Shown one piece after another: positions 23,150 through 34,364 of a stretch of DNA of 64,000 bases. The position numbers were made by a program, and so were the translations under genes. A model generated the notes under the pieces. The model ran no database searches. It had not been told where the DNA came from and saw nothing but the letters and a program-made list of their open reading frames with translations. Source of the stretch: Sorex araneus (taxonomy: Eukaryota > Chordata > Mammalia > Eulipotyphla > Soricidae); assembly GCF_027595985.1 (NCBI RefSeq), contig NC_073303.1, positions 25,844,565-25,908,564 of the forward strand. The letters run 5' to 3'. Each line of letters starts with the position of its first letter. Position 1 is the stretch's first letter.

Positions 23150-24195
23150 CAGAAGCCCAGGGGCCAGAGCACAGTGGGTGGGTTTGACCCCCGGCAGCCC
23201 CCACAGTCCCCCAGGCCCCACCAGGAGAGGTCCCTTAGTGCAGAGCCAGGAGTCAGCCCTGAACACCACCGGGTGTGACCCCCCAAACAAAAACACATCA
23301 CCAAGGGAGAGGGACAGTGGCGTCCGGGCCAGGGCCCAGGCCTGACCGTCCTCGGACCAGGCCCTGGGGGGAGGGGAGGCTGAGGAAGGGGCCGGCGAGG
23401 GAGGAAAGCAGCAGAGGGAAGGCGAGGAGGAAGGCGGCCAGACAGATCGGGGGCCGCTCTGCCCACCCCTGGCGTGTGTCCACTCTGCAAACAGCCCTGG
23501 ATGGGGGCCCGAGCGACAGTCCAGCAGGGAAGGCTGCGGCCTGGCAGGCGGCAAACCCAGGGTCCACCCCTGGCACCACTTAGGGCCCCCTGGGTCGTGC
23601 CGGGAGTAAGCCCTGAGCACTGCTGGGTGTGGTCCAAAAAAAAAAAAAAAAACCCGTTTCCAGGCCAGGGAGATAGTACAGGGGCTGGGGGGCTTGCACT
23701 GCTCGTGATGACCCCAGTCTGACGCTCAGTCCTGCATGGTTCTGAGCAGCTCAGGGGACAGCCCCAGAGCACCGAGCTGGGAGCTGCCCCTAAGCACTGC
23801 CCGGTGAGAAGAGAAAACACGGGGGTAAGAGAGTACGGAGGTTCGAGTACCAGTCTTATAAGTGGCCAACACCATACATGCCCGCCCCCACCCTGCACCG
23901 TCAAAAGTGACCCCTGAGCAATGCCAGGGGTCACAAAATATACCAATGTACAAAATACAAAAAAATACCAAGATGCACACACAAGAAACCTCCAATATGA
24001 ATAAAATCCCTGAATGGGATCCAAAGATCGTACAGGGGGCAGTGCAGCGGGTGGGGCCCATGCCTTGCACGGGAGCAACTTGGGTTCAATCCCCGGCCCC
24101 TCACAGGGTCCCCTGAGCTCTGTGCAGAGCCAGGAGTAAGGCCTGAGCACTGCTGGTTGTGGTGCAAAAAACAGAAAAAAAAAAAAAAGAAAAAA
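23150..24195 (+). mobile_element. Cluster of decayed SINE-A copies
   Basis: Plus-strand copies at about 23150-23290, 23500-23655, 23658-23815 and 24025-24195. Two have A-rich tails and GTGTGGTCC/GTTGTGGTGC endings. They differ strongly from one another, so they are old. Confidence 0.65.
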
Positions 24196-26251
24196 GAAAA
24201 AACCCTGAATGGAGCCACGGTCACTGCCAGTCCTGTCCGTGGAGGCGGCCACACTGCAGAAAGCTCTCGGCCGGGGTGCGGGCTCCCGGCGGCTCCGCAG
24301 GCCTGCACTGACCCTGGGCTCTCTGCCCGCCACCCCCTCACCACTGCAGGGCAGCAAACTGCTCTGCCGCTCGCTCAAGTCCCTGGGGGCCAGAGACTGG
24401 ACCGAGACACCACCTGAGCTTCATCCGCACTCCTCATAGGGGCAAGGAATCCGCCCCCCCGGTCTATTCTGCCCGGAGCCCGCCGACCCACCTACGGGTG
24501 CGGCTCAGGGCTGCCCGTGGCCACCCTCCACTCCCCTCTCCCAGAAAAGGGTCAGTGCTCCGGAGGGTTCCAAAACACCGAGTCTGGTCGGGCTGGTTCA
24601 GCTGGATCTCCACCAAGCTCCCGGGGACTGCCAAGGCCCAGAGCTCCTGGAAAGAGACCTAGAAACCTGGGCCCCGTCTCCGCGCCCGCAGCTGGGCCCC
24701 CGCCCTCAGAAGTCACCGGGATCCAACGTGGGCACCAGCTGGATGCTTTTCCTTCCTCCCCCAAAACCTCTCCACCGGCAAAGAAAGACGTGCAAACGGA
24801 AAGAACCTCCAGAAGCTGAAAATCCAGGACAAACCACAGAGGCGGTGGGCAGGGCTGGCCCAGAGAGAAAGGCATCCTGCATCAGGGGCCTCACCCCCGG
24901 GGGGCCACAACGGGGCCAAGGGATGCCCAGGGCCCAGCTCCCCAGGGAAACGCACCAGCACCCATCAGAGCCACCAGCCCGCATGCCATTGGCCAGAGAG
25001 GGGTGAGAGCACATCGGCAGCAGGCTGAGGCCACCAATGAAAGGGACAGATGTCGGCCAGCCCCAAGGCTATCGGCTGGCAATCTATTTCAAAACTCAAA
25101 GGAGGGGGAGAGAGAAATTCTGGAGCCAGTACAGAGAGGGGGAAAGGTTGAGGACCACAGGCATGCGGCAGGGGGGAGGCGGGGACGTCAGCTGCTGGAG
25201 ACTTCTCTCCCGACCTCTGGCTGGGGCCCTGGGGAGGGAGGGAGAGAGGGAAGGAGGGCTGGAGCGGGCAGCCCCTGGCACCGTCCTGGGGTGGAAGGAC
25301 AGGGCCCAGTTTCCTGGAAGGGGATCCTGCCGGCGGAACGAGGCCTCCTGCTACCCCTGGCGTGCGCCCAAGCCCGCGGCCAACCTCTCCCCAAGGGTTC
25401 CTGGAAGTCGGCAGACCCGCGATGGGGAAGTCTGCGAGCGCGAGGAGCAGCCGCGCGCGCCTGATGCGCCACCCTGGCCCCTGCAACGGATGGGGTGGGG
25501 GGGGCAGCAACGGATGGAACATCTCCAAATAGACATCAGGCGACCCCCGCCCTCCCACATCCACATCGACCCCAACCTCCGCAGCAGGTGGGAGCGCGCG
25601 CTGAGCTAAAAAGTGCGGAGGCCAGGGGGGGCCGGGAGGCAAGGGAAGAGGGGGACAGCATGAGGGGGGGACCGGGAGCTGACAGGAGGACGCGGACGGA
25701 GCGGGGCAAGCTAGGGGCATCTGCAGGGAAGACAGGGTATGTGGAGAGGGGGACCCCCCGCCCGATTGCAGGCGTCGGGAGGAAAAAGGCAATCTAGGGG
25801 CACCCTAGGGCGCGCAACAGCGGGGGTGAGGGGCGGGGGGCCACGGGATAGGAAAAGGAAGCGGGGAGGGAGAGGACAGGATGGGAGGACGCGGGCAGGG
25901 GACACGGGGAACGCAGGAGACGGAAGGTCCCCGAGGAGCGGCGGGGAGCGGGGGCGCGGGCGGGCACCCCGAATGTCACGGGGCTCACGGGGAGTCGGGA
26001 AGGTGGGGGCGCCGCAGCCACGAGGCCCGGGCGGGGGCACACGGGGCGGGGCGGGGTGGGGGGCGTCCGGTCGGGCTCCAGGGGCCACCGGGGAGTGCGG
26101 ACCCCGGCGGCCCGGCCCCAGCATCTGGAGGCGGCTCGGGCTGGGGGCGCGACCCCCGTCGCCGCGCGCCCAACCCGCGCCCCGCGCCCCGCGCCCCGCG
26201 CCCGCTGGCCGCTCCGGCCCGAGCCCGCCGCGTCCCCCGACCTGGACTGAC

Positions 26252-26380
26252 CTGTTCCGGCGGGCTCGGGAGCCGCCGCCGCCGTCCCGCAGGCTCCGCA
26301 GGCTCCTCCGGCTGCTGCCAAAACTTTTCCCATTAATCCCCGGCTCGGCGGCGGCGGCGGCGGCGTCACACGCTGCGCGG
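26252..26380 (-). other. PPARD: PPARD non-coding exon 1 (5' UTR)
   Basis: The minus strand reads a CG-repeat leader, then GGGGATTAATGGGAAAAG, TTTTGGCAG and GGAGCCTGCGGGACGGCGGC, ending GGAACAG|GTCAGT. I recognise this as the 5' UTR exon 1 of PPARD (peroxisome proliferator-activated receptor delta). The ATTAATGGGAAAAGTTTTGG block is the strongest match to memory of the human exon. Position and orientation fit: it lies 12 kb downstream of DEF6 and points the same way, as in human. The 5' edge is inferred. No downstream PPARD exon was found in 1-26,250, which would then be intron 1. Confidence 0.72.
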
Positions 26381-26400
26381 CCGCCCCGCCCCCACCAGCG

Positions 26401-26408
26401 TGACGTCA
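26401..26408. promoter_or_regulatory. Consensus palindromic CRE (TGACGTCA)
   Basis: A perfect full-site cAMP response element about 20-25 bp upstream of the inferred PPARD start. The context is AGCGTGACGTCACCGCG, so it also contains CpG. CREB/ATF family binding is inferred from motif identity only. Confidence 0.6.
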
Positions 26409-26545
26409 CCGCGCAGCCCGCGGGGGCGGGGCGGCCTCGGGGCCACGCCCCCTTCCGCCCGCGTCGCCACCAATCCCCGCGCCTCCCGGAGTCGCTCCGG
26501 AGCCCGCCGCCCCGCCCACCGCACGCTGCCGTGTGTCCGCCTGCA

Positions 26546-26559
26546 GCGCCCTCTGGTGG
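26546..26559 (-). promoter_or_regulatory. CTCF core motif CCACCAGAGGGCGC
   Basis: All 14 positions fit the consensus CTCF core (CCASYAGRKGGCRS). The motif lies on the minus strand about 170 bp upstream of the inferred PPARD start, at the edge of the CpG island facing DEF6. Confidence 0.6.
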
Positions 26560-26724
26560 GAGAGGCGGGCGCCGCGGCTGGAGGAGGACGGGAGGGAGCG
26601 CCAGGGCCAGTCTAACGAGTCTGGCAAGCTTCGTGGAAGGGTATTTAAAGCTGGAAGGGAACTTAGAGGTCACCTAGTCCAACCTCGTCATCCTTCCAGG
26701 GAAGAAGCCGTTTCAGAGGCTGCT

Positions 26725-26905
26725 GCTGGGGCTGGAGAAGGTAATGAATGCCAGCGGGTAGGGCGCTTGCCTTGAGCGCGGCCGGCTCAGGTTCGATTCC
26801 CAGGATCCCAGATGGTCCCTCATACACCGCGGGGAGTAATTCCTGAGAACAGAGCGGGGAGTAACCCCTGAGCAGCACTGAGCTTAGACAAAAAACAAAC
26901 ACACA
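26725..26905 (+). mobile_element. SINE-A at the edge of the promoter region
   Basis: First SINE beyond the CpG island, with GGTTCGATTCCCAGGATCCC and a CAAAAAACAAACAC tail. The preceding 26650-26720 (AGAGGTCACCTAGTCCAACC) resembles an ancient mammalian interspersed repeat. Confidence 0.8.
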
Positions 26906-27069
26906 CATAAAGGGAAGCAATGATAAGACTCCCACCCCAGGATTCTGCCTATGATTTTGATAAAAGGCCTTTTCGGCTTCAAGAGGTTTATGCAACTAAC
27001 AGTGTTTGGTCCTGGATTTCTTACCTCTTCCCCGGTGTTGTCATCTGATACGTTTACCCCCCACCCCCT

Positions 27070-27951
27070 TTTTTGCTGGAGGGGCACACCTGGCTGTGGT
27101 CAAGGCTTATGCCTGGCTCTGCACTCAGGGATCACTCCTGGTGGTGCTCTGGGGACCGTATGGAGTGCCAGGGATGGAATCTGGGTGGGCTTGTGCAAGG
27201 CAGACACTCTATCTGCTGCACTGTTGATCTAGTCCCACGTTTGCCTTTTAAAAGGAAAGCATTCTCCCTGCAGACGTGTAAAATTCTGTTCTCACTTGCT
27301 TGTTGCCAGGGATTAAATCCAGGGCCTCACACATCAAGTCTAGTGCTCTGCCACTGACCCACGTCCTCAGACCAGTTTTTCATTTTGCATTTAGCGTTTT
27401 TTGTGGAGGAGAGCACACCTGGCAGTGCTCAGGCGTATGCCTGGCTCTGCACTCAGGGATCACTCCTGCTGGAGCTTGGGGGGGACCATGAGTGGTGCTG
27501 AGGATTGAATCCAGGTTAGCTATATGCAAAGCAAACCAGATGCCCTATCCAATGTACTCTTTCTCTGGCCCCTCATTTAACCTATTTAAGATCTAGAAGG
27601 GTCCTGTTATCCCAGCCTGCCCCTTAAATGTATAAGAAAAGGAGGCCAGGGAGATAGCACGGCAGTTCAGATGGTTGCCTTGTGTGTGGTCAACCCCAGC
27701 TGGCATTAACCAGATGCAGCCCTACAGTCCCGGAGCACCAACGTGGGTGTTGGGGGAGGACTCGAAGAATCCCTGGCACTGCAGGGCTGAGCAGCACTGC
27801 AATCCTGCCAGGGGCTCGGGGCTGACTCCGGCTCTGAGCTCAGGGATCATTCCTGGCGGTGCTCAGGGGACTGTGTGAGATGCCAGGAATCCACCTGAGT
27901 CAGCTGAGTGCGAGGCAAAATCTCTACCCACAGTTCTATCACTCTGGCCCC
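27070..27951. mobile_element. SINE-A cluster, intergenic
   Basis: Minus-strand copies at about 27075-27232, 27400-27572 and 27800-27951, with a plus-strand remnant at 27640-27740. The non-repeat remainder here is short and featureless. Confidence 0.7.
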
Positions 27952-28181
27952 TTTTGCTTCTTTAGTGCAGCAAGATAGTCGTGATTGAATGAAACATTTA
28001 GAAAGATGTGAGGGAGCTAGGAACAGGAAATACATGTTCAAGAGAGAATTGGGGCTTCTCCGGAGTGAAAAAAAAAAAAAACTTAACAAAGAGACAAGCA
28101 AGCAAGATATAAGCTTAAGGGAGAACATGGGCTGGAAGAGCAAGCAGATTTCCTATTTTATAAAAGATTTTTATCTTGTGG

Positions 28182-28350
28182 GGTTGGCGTAGTACAGTTA
28201 CCATAGTACAATGGTTAGGGAACTTGCCTTGCATGTGGCTGACCAGGGTTTGATCCCTGGCACTCCACATGGCTCCCAGAGCTAGCCAGGAGTGATCCCT
28301 GAGCACAGAGCCAGCAGTCAGCCCTGAGCGCTGCTGAGTGTGGCCCCAAA
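28182..28350 (+). mobile_element. SINE-A
   Basis: Copy with TACAATGGTTAGGGAACTTG start and GGCCCCAAAACAAAAATTAA end. Confidence 0.7.
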
Positions 28351-28372
28351 ACAAAAATTAACTAAATAAATT

Positions 28373-28765
28373 TATTCTAAGCTTCCCCCCCCCCTTTTGG
28401 GTTACTCCTGGCTCTGGGTTACTCCTGGCTCTGCAATTAAAAATCACTCCTGGCGGTGCTCAGGGGACCATATGGGATGCTGGGAATCGAACCCGGGTCG
28501 GCTGCGTGCAAGGCAAATACCCCACCCGCTGTGCTATCACTCCAGCCCCTATTCTAAGCTTTCTTTTTCTTTTTCTTTTCTCTTTTTTCTTTTTGGGTCA
28601 CACCCGGTGATGCACAGGGGTCACTCCTGGCTCATGCACTCAGAAATTACTCCTGGCAGTGCTTGGGGGACCATACGGGATGCTGGGAATTGAACCCGGG
28701 TCAGCTGCGTGCAAGGCAAATGCCCTCCCCGATGTGCTATCACTCCAGCCCCTATTCTAAGCTTT
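28373..28765 (-). mobile_element. Two minus-strand SINE-A copies sharing one target sequence
   Basis: Elements at about 28385-28549 and 28563-28752 are separated and flanked by TATTCTAAGCTT at 28373-28384, 28550-28561 and 28753-28764. The second insertion evidently used one copy of the first one's target duplication. Confidence 0.9.
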
Positions 28766-28794
28766 TAAGGAGCAAATTGACTTTTTTTTTTAGT

Positions 28795-29140
28795 TTGTTT
28801 TCTTTAGGGACCACACCCAGTGATGCTCAGTGGTTACTCCTGGCTCTGTGCTCAGGAATTACTCCTGCAGTGCTTGGGCAACCGGGTAGGGTGCTGGGAA
28901 CTAAACCCAGGTTGGCCATGTGCAATGCAAGAGCCCTACCTGCTATATGCTTTCTGGGCACCGTGTTGGCCAGTTTTGTTTTGTTTTGTTTTTATATTCT
29001 TTTTGGACCACATCCAGCCATGCTAGAGCTTACTCCTGGCTCTATCCTCAGGGAACCCTACTCAATTCTGGGGACTCAGACCTGAGTTAGCTGTGTGCGA
29101 GGCAAGTGCCTGGCCTCCCGGACTATCTCTCTCGCCTGAG
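28795..29140 (-). mobile_element. Two older SINE-A copies
   Basis: Copies at about 28800-28962 and 28995-29140, with GGGACCACACCCAGTGATGC and GGACCACATCCAGCCATGC starts. Confidence 0.7.
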
Positions 29141-29529
29141 GAGCTATTTTTCAGCCCGACATTGAAGTCCTGGAAATGTTCTTTATTTTTCCTTATTTTT
29201 AATGCCTTATTTTTAATACTATGTTTTAATAAGACAATACGAATATGTTTCTTTATTTGTATTGTCTCTCGAGATTGGCGCTTCTTGCCCCCGCCCTGAT
29301 GAGCCTTGCTGGCCGGCAGCGGAGCTCAGGGAATCGTTTCCTCTCACGAACTCAGATCTCAGCTGTTCACACCTCCTTGTGTCCTGGCCTGGGCCCACTC
29401 GCAGGAGAGGAAGCCGAGGTGCAAGTGTTGGCTGGAACTCTCCCTCGCTGCAGGCTCTATCATCGGGCCTCGCTCTTCCTTCCACTAACAGGTTCTCTGT
29501 GATAGTGGTCTTCCCCTGTTTGTTTTGGT

Positions 29530-30390
29530 TTGGTTTTTCTTTGGGTGGAGGGGGGGAGGGACACACCAAGCAAGGCTCAGGGCTTACTCCTGACTCTGCA
29601 CTCAGAGATCTCTCTGGAAATGCTCAGGAGACAGACCACAGGGGATGCCAGGGATGGGACCCAGACCAGCTGCATGCCAGGCAGGTGCCCTGGCTGCGGC
29701 ACTAGCTCTCCAGCCCTTTGTCTTTTCTGCACCTGTCCTCCTCAGAGAACGTGTAGCAATGACGCAGGGCTAAAGAGGCACCTCGGAGGGTCACCTCTGA
29801 GGCACCTCAGACACCTCAAAGCCCTGAGTCTGATTCCGGCACTGCATGGTCACCTGAGCACTTACTGCGAGGGACCCCTGCCCACATCCAGGCCAGAAAG
29901 AAAACAAAGCAAAACACAAAACGATGCAGATCTTTGCACATCTTCAGGTGATCTATAATACTGTTCGTCGTTTTGTTAAAAAGATGATCATTGTTGGGGC
30001 TGGAGAGACAGGACGGGGGTAAGGCGCTTGCCTTGCACGCGGCCTACCCAGACTCCATCCCTGGCACCCCATGTGGTCCCCTGAGCCCTGCCAAGAGTAA
30101 TCCCTGAGCACAGAGCCAGGAGTAAACTCTGAGCACAGCCAGGTATCAGCCCAAAACAAAATTATGTGGAAGGTCTCGAATGACATACCGAATTTAATAA
30201 ACAGAAGTTCAAAAAAAAAGAAGTTCATAGGGCTGGAGATAGTACAACTGGTAAGGTGCTTTTCTTGCATGCAGCTGACCCAAGTTCAATCCCTGGCATT
30301 CTAAATGACCCCTTGTGCACTGCCAGGAGTGAGCACAGAGCTAAGAGTAAATTATGAGCAAGGCCTAAGACCCAAGCCCCAAATAAACAA
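29530..30390. mobile_element. SINE-A cluster, intergenic
   Basis: Minus copy at about 29545-29716; plus copies at about 29997-30165 and 30228-30385. The second plus copy carries AAATAAACAAAAATAAGG at its tail. 29160-29520 holds no recognised element. Confidence 0.75.
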
Positions 30391-30444
30391 AAATAAGGTA
30401 GATTGGGTAAGACTTAAATCCCACAGATTTAAATTATCCACCTT

Positions 30445-30648
30445 AAAAATGCAAATTCTTGGGGCCGGAGCGATAGCACAGCGGGTAGGGCGTTTGCCTT
30501 GCACGCGGCCGACCCGGGTTCGATCCCCGGCATCCCATATGGCCCCCCGAGCACCGCCAGGAGTAGTTCCTGAGTGCAAAGCCAGGAGTAACCCCTGAGC
30601 ATCGCTGGGTGTGACCCAAAAAGCAAAAAAAAAAAAATGCAAATTCTT
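30445..30648 (+). mobile_element. Young SINE-A with 16-bp target duplication
   Basis: Near-consensus element at 30461-30632, flanked by AAAAATGCAAATTCTT at 30445-30460 and 30633-30648. The reverse strand of this copy is free of stops in all three frames over about 180 bp. Confidence 0.93.
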
Positions 30649-30709
30649 TAGAACTCACAAATGTAGCTGCATCTTTAGATACATTTCCCCTCCCCCATAA
30701 GTTTTTGTT

Positions 30710-31215
30710 TGTTTTTTGCTTTTTTGGGTCACACCCGACAATGCACAGGGGTGACTCCTGGCTCTGCATTAAGGAACTACTCCTGGCAGTGCTCAGGGAC
30801 CATATAGGATGCTGGGAATTGAACCCGGGTCGGCCGCATGCAAGGCAAACACTCTACGCACTGTGCAATCACTACAGCCCCTCCCCCTATAAATTTTGAA
30901 CCACACCCAGAGTTTCTTGGGGACCAAGTGGTTCTGGGGTGGAATCTGTACTTCCAGTCCTGCAAGTCCTCTCCTGCTCCTAATCGGTACCTTTTTCTCT
31001 TCTATTTGTATTTTCATTCCACTTTCCCCTCAAAATTGAATTGCCGTGGCTGGAGCCATAGTACAGTGGGTAGGGTGTTTGCCTTGCATGCGGCCAACCT
31101 GGGTTCTGTCCCCGCATTCCATATGGTCCCCCTGGCCACTGCCAGGAATAATTCCTGAGTGCAAAGCCAGGAGTATCCCCTGTGCATTGCCGGGTGTGAG
31201 CCAAAAAAAACAACA
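30710..31215. mobile_element. SINE-A pair, opposite orientations
   Basis: Minus copy at about 30713-30880 and plus copy at about 31045-31215 with a CAACAACAAAAC tail; about 165 bp of non-repeat DNA lies between. Confidence 0.85.
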
Positions 31216-31536
31216 ACAAAACATTGAATTACCATAGAATATATTTGCTTGTTTGGAGGTTCTAGCAGGGGAGCGCAGCTACTCGTACACCCTCAACCCA
31301 AGACCGGCCCGTCTCAGGGAAGGTTGTCCTCTTCGACCGAGCTCGCAGCTTCGGGAGGGACGCACAAGGAGCGGTGAGGGAGGAAGGGGACACCCGCCTA
31401 GCCAGCCAGATCAGCAGAATCAACCCTGGCGATCAATGGGGTGACAGATGTCGCAGCCAGATACCCTCACATCCTATTTGCATGTTTGAAATCCTCTTGA
31501 TTTCAAGTCTCATAATACTTCTTTGCAACCAAAATG

Positions 31537-31790
31537 TAGCACTACAGCACTGTCGTCCCGTTGTTCATGGATTTGCTCGAGCAGGCACCAGGAACGTCTC
31601 CATTGTGAGGCTGGTTACTGTTTTTGGCATATCCAGTACACCACGGCTAGCTTTCCAGGCTCTGCCATGTGGGCGGGATACTCTCGGTAGCTTGCCAGGC
31701 TCTTCGAGAAGGACAGAGGAATTTAACCCGGGTCCGCCATGTGCAAGACAAACGCCCTACCCGCTGTGCTATTGCTCCATTAGCTTCGAT
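31537..31790 (-). mobile_element. SINE-B
   Basis: Minus-strand copy from AGCACTACAGCACTGTCG to GTGCTATTGCTCCATTAGC. A B-box-like TTTAACCCGGGTCC lies on the plus strand. It is followed by a short plus-strand SINE-A head at 31830-31860. Confidence 0.85.
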
Positions 31791-31914
31791 AGGGTTAGCA
31801 AATCTGTCTCTGAAAACTGCATTGAATTGGGGCCGGAGTGACACCACAGCAGGTAGGAGCTTGCAACCAAAATACATACATAAATTGAAACTAAAAACAC
31901 TGTATTTCCTTTCT

Positions 31915-32500
31915 TTGGGGGCTTATTTGGGCCACACCTGACAAGACACAGGTTTTACTCCTGGCTCTGCACTCAGGAATTACTCCTGGTGGTGTTCATG
32001 GGACCATATGGGATGCTGGGGATCGAACCTGGGTTAGCCACGTGCAAGTTAAGACCCTTACCCTGTGTACTATCACTCCCACCCAATGCCAGGGTAAAAA
32101 TGTTTTATTTGGGGCCAACCTGGCAGTGCTCAAGGCTTACTCCTGGCTTTGTGCTCAGGAATCACTTTTGGCAGGCCTAAGGGAACCATATGTCGTGCCT
32201 GGGATTGAACCCAGGTTGTTCAAAAGTGCAAGGAAAGTACCATACCTGAAATACCTGAAGTACTCCAGAAATGAATTTCTTTCTTTCTTTTTTTTTTTTT
32301 TTTGCTTTTTGTGTCACACCCAACAATGCTCAGGGGTTACTCCTGGCTTTGCACTCAGGAATTCAGGGGTTACTCCTGGCTTTGCACTCAGGAATTGCTC
32401 CTGGCAGTGCTTGGGGGACCATATGGGATGCCGGGGATCGAACCCGTGTCGGCCGCGTGCAAGGCAAACACCCTACCTGCTGTACTATCACTCTGGCCCA
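31915..32500 (-). mobile_element. Three SINE-A copies, one with a 33-bp internal duplication
   Basis: Copies at about 31915-32082, 32105-32215 and 32292-32498. The third has an exact 33-bp tandem duplication (32331-32363 and 32364-32396) starting CAGGGGTTACTCCTGGC. Confidence 0.85.
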
Positions 32501-32536
32501 CAGAAATGAATTTCTCCATGAGATAGGGAAGCTATT

Positions 32537-33001
32537 GGGGCATTCCCGCAATAGTACAAGGGGGAAGGGCATTTTCCTTGCACGTGGTCAGCCTGGGTTA
32601 GATCCCCAACCTCCCGTATGATCCCCTGAGCACTGCCAGGAGTAATTCCTGAGTGCACAGCCTGAGTATCACTGGATGTGACCCCTCCCCCCAAAATAAG
32701 CAAGCTATTTTTTTCCCTATGTGGTCATATGTTCATCACTATTAGTCCTGTCTGGCAAGATAGTATATGGTCCCCCACACACAACTGAGAGCGATTCCTG
32801 AGCACAGAGCTAAGAGTAAGCCCTGAGCACTGCCACGTGTCTTCCCCAAACCAAACCAAGCCCAAACTAGACTTATTTGGTTCATGCACTCAGGAATTAC
32901 TCCTGGCGGTACTTGGGGGACCATATGGGATGCTGGGAATCAAATGCAGGTCGGCCGCATGCAGGGCAGACGCCCTACCGGCTGTGCTATCGCTCCAGCC
33001 C
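32537..33001. mobile_element. SINE-A cluster
   Basis: Plus copy at about 32537-32700, plus remnant at 32765-32860, minus copy lacking its T-rich end at 32880-33001. Confidence 0.75.
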
Positions 33002-33489
33002 CGGAAGTTGAATTTTCCTATAGGAGTGACTGACTCTGAGTTGGTCGTTTCCCCCAGCCCCTTCCCTCCCTCCCCCCCATCAAATTGCAGCAATCTATTA
33101 GAGAGCATGTTTCTGGGTGATGGGATCACTCTCTGAGCCTGCTTCCCGCCTGGCTGGGCTCGGGCCCCAGCACACTGAGGTCCCCTGAGCATGGCTGGTG
33201 ACGATCCTGGAGCAGAGACCACCCCCTGCCCACCACTTAGGGCGCCCTCCCCTCACCCCTGAAAAAAAAAAAGAAATCAAACACAAATATCACTAATGAT
33301 TGTTCAGTTGACAATGCAAGCCATTGTCATTTCGAAAGATTTGGAAGCCTCCTGATTTGAAAACAAAAAGCACTTGTGCAACTTTTGAGCCATTTCTCAG
33401 CCCCCACATTTATAAACCCTCTAGCAGCATTTCAAGTCGCTTGTCTAGTGTCTCAGGAATTTGTTTATTTATTTTCTTTTTATTCTATT

Positions 33490-33860
33490 TTATTTTTATT
33501 TTGGGGACACACCTAGTGATGCTCAGGGTTTAGTCCTGATTTTGTACTCATGGATCGCTCCTGGTGTGCTTAGGGGATCATATGGGATTCCAGGGATCAA
33601 ACCTGGGTTGGCTGTGTGCAAGACAAGTGCCCTACCTACTGTCATATTGCTCCAACCCCAAGAATTTTATTTTTTAAAAAACCTTTCTCTTCCTGAAGTG
33701 ATAGCACAGCAGGTAGGGCATTTGCCTTGCACGCGTCCGACCCAGGTTCGATTCCCAGCATCCCATATGGTCCCCTGAGCACCGCCAGGAGTAATTCCTG
33801 AGTGCATGAGCCAGGAGTAACCCCTGTGCATCGCCAGGTATGACCCCCCCCAAAAAAAAC
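33490..33860. mobile_element. SINE-A pair, opposite orientations
   Basis: Minus copy at about 33500-33658, plus copy at about 33692-33860. The reverse strand of the plus copy is open in all three frames between 33674 and 33895. Confidence 0.85.
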
Positions 33861-34137
33861 CTTTCCCTTCCTTTGATGTTGTGAGTAGAAAGCACACGTG
33901 TTTACGTGCTTAGTTGTGGTGCTGGGCACAGTGTAGTGACAGTGCTCACACACTCTGTCGTACCGCCAGGATCACACTGGCCCGTGTGGAGCAGTGCTGG
34001 GGATCAAACTCACAGCCTCCAGTTTACAAGGCAGGCATCTGCCACTGAGCTCTCCCCGGGGTTCCTCATGTTTCAGGAACGATAAGATTCAATTTTGACT
34101 AGTGCATGATTGATAGAGGATAGCTAAGCAGTGAAGT

Positions 34138-34156
34138 GTGTGTGTGTGTGTGTGTG

Positions 34157-34183
<27 letters not shown>
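34138..34183. repeat. (TG)n microsatellite
   Basis: TG run with one TC interruption in a 33,870-34,340 stretch that otherwise holds nothing I recognise. Confidence 0.9.
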
Positions 34184-34188
<5 letters not shown>

Positions 34189-34364
34189 AGCCAGAGACCA
34201 AGCCCAGGGCCTCACGCATGCAAGATAAGTGCCGTATTGTAAATCACATACTCTGAACTCCGTGGTTGAAAGTAGGGAAGGTGAAATTATCAGAGAGAAA
34301 TATTTTTGGTAAAGAACATTTGGAAATCGATCAGGTGAAAATTAATTTTTCCTTTGCTCCTTTT

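Larger units (their letters stand above)
25880..26600. promoter_or_regulatory. PPARD: PPARD promoter CpG island
   Basis: The most CpG-dense stretch of the window, free of SINEs, spanning PPARD exon 1 and its upstream DNA. Upstream elements on the minus-strand axis: CRE TGACGTCA (26401-26408), GC boxes (about 26384-26395), a CCAAT (26470-26474) and a CTCF-type motif (26546-26559). There is no TATA box at the expected distance, as is usual for CpG-island promoters. Long open frames on both strands here reflect GC content only. Confidence 0.75.

Noticed and set aside
22327-24378. 683-codon minus-strand open frame, the longest in the window
   Set aside because: GC-rich intron DNA plus four SINE remnants; the peptide contains SINE-antisense phrases (GLTPGSA.R) and no recognisable domain.
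1-26250. Further PPARD exons
   Set aside because: I looked on the minus strand for the other 5' UTR exons and the ATG exon as remembered from human and saw none; a weakly conserved non-coding exon could still be missed.
25711-26677. Open frames of more than 300 codons on both strands over the CpG island
   Set aside because: Stop codons are rare at this GC content; the frames overlap on opposite strands and the region matches a promoter and 5' UTR.
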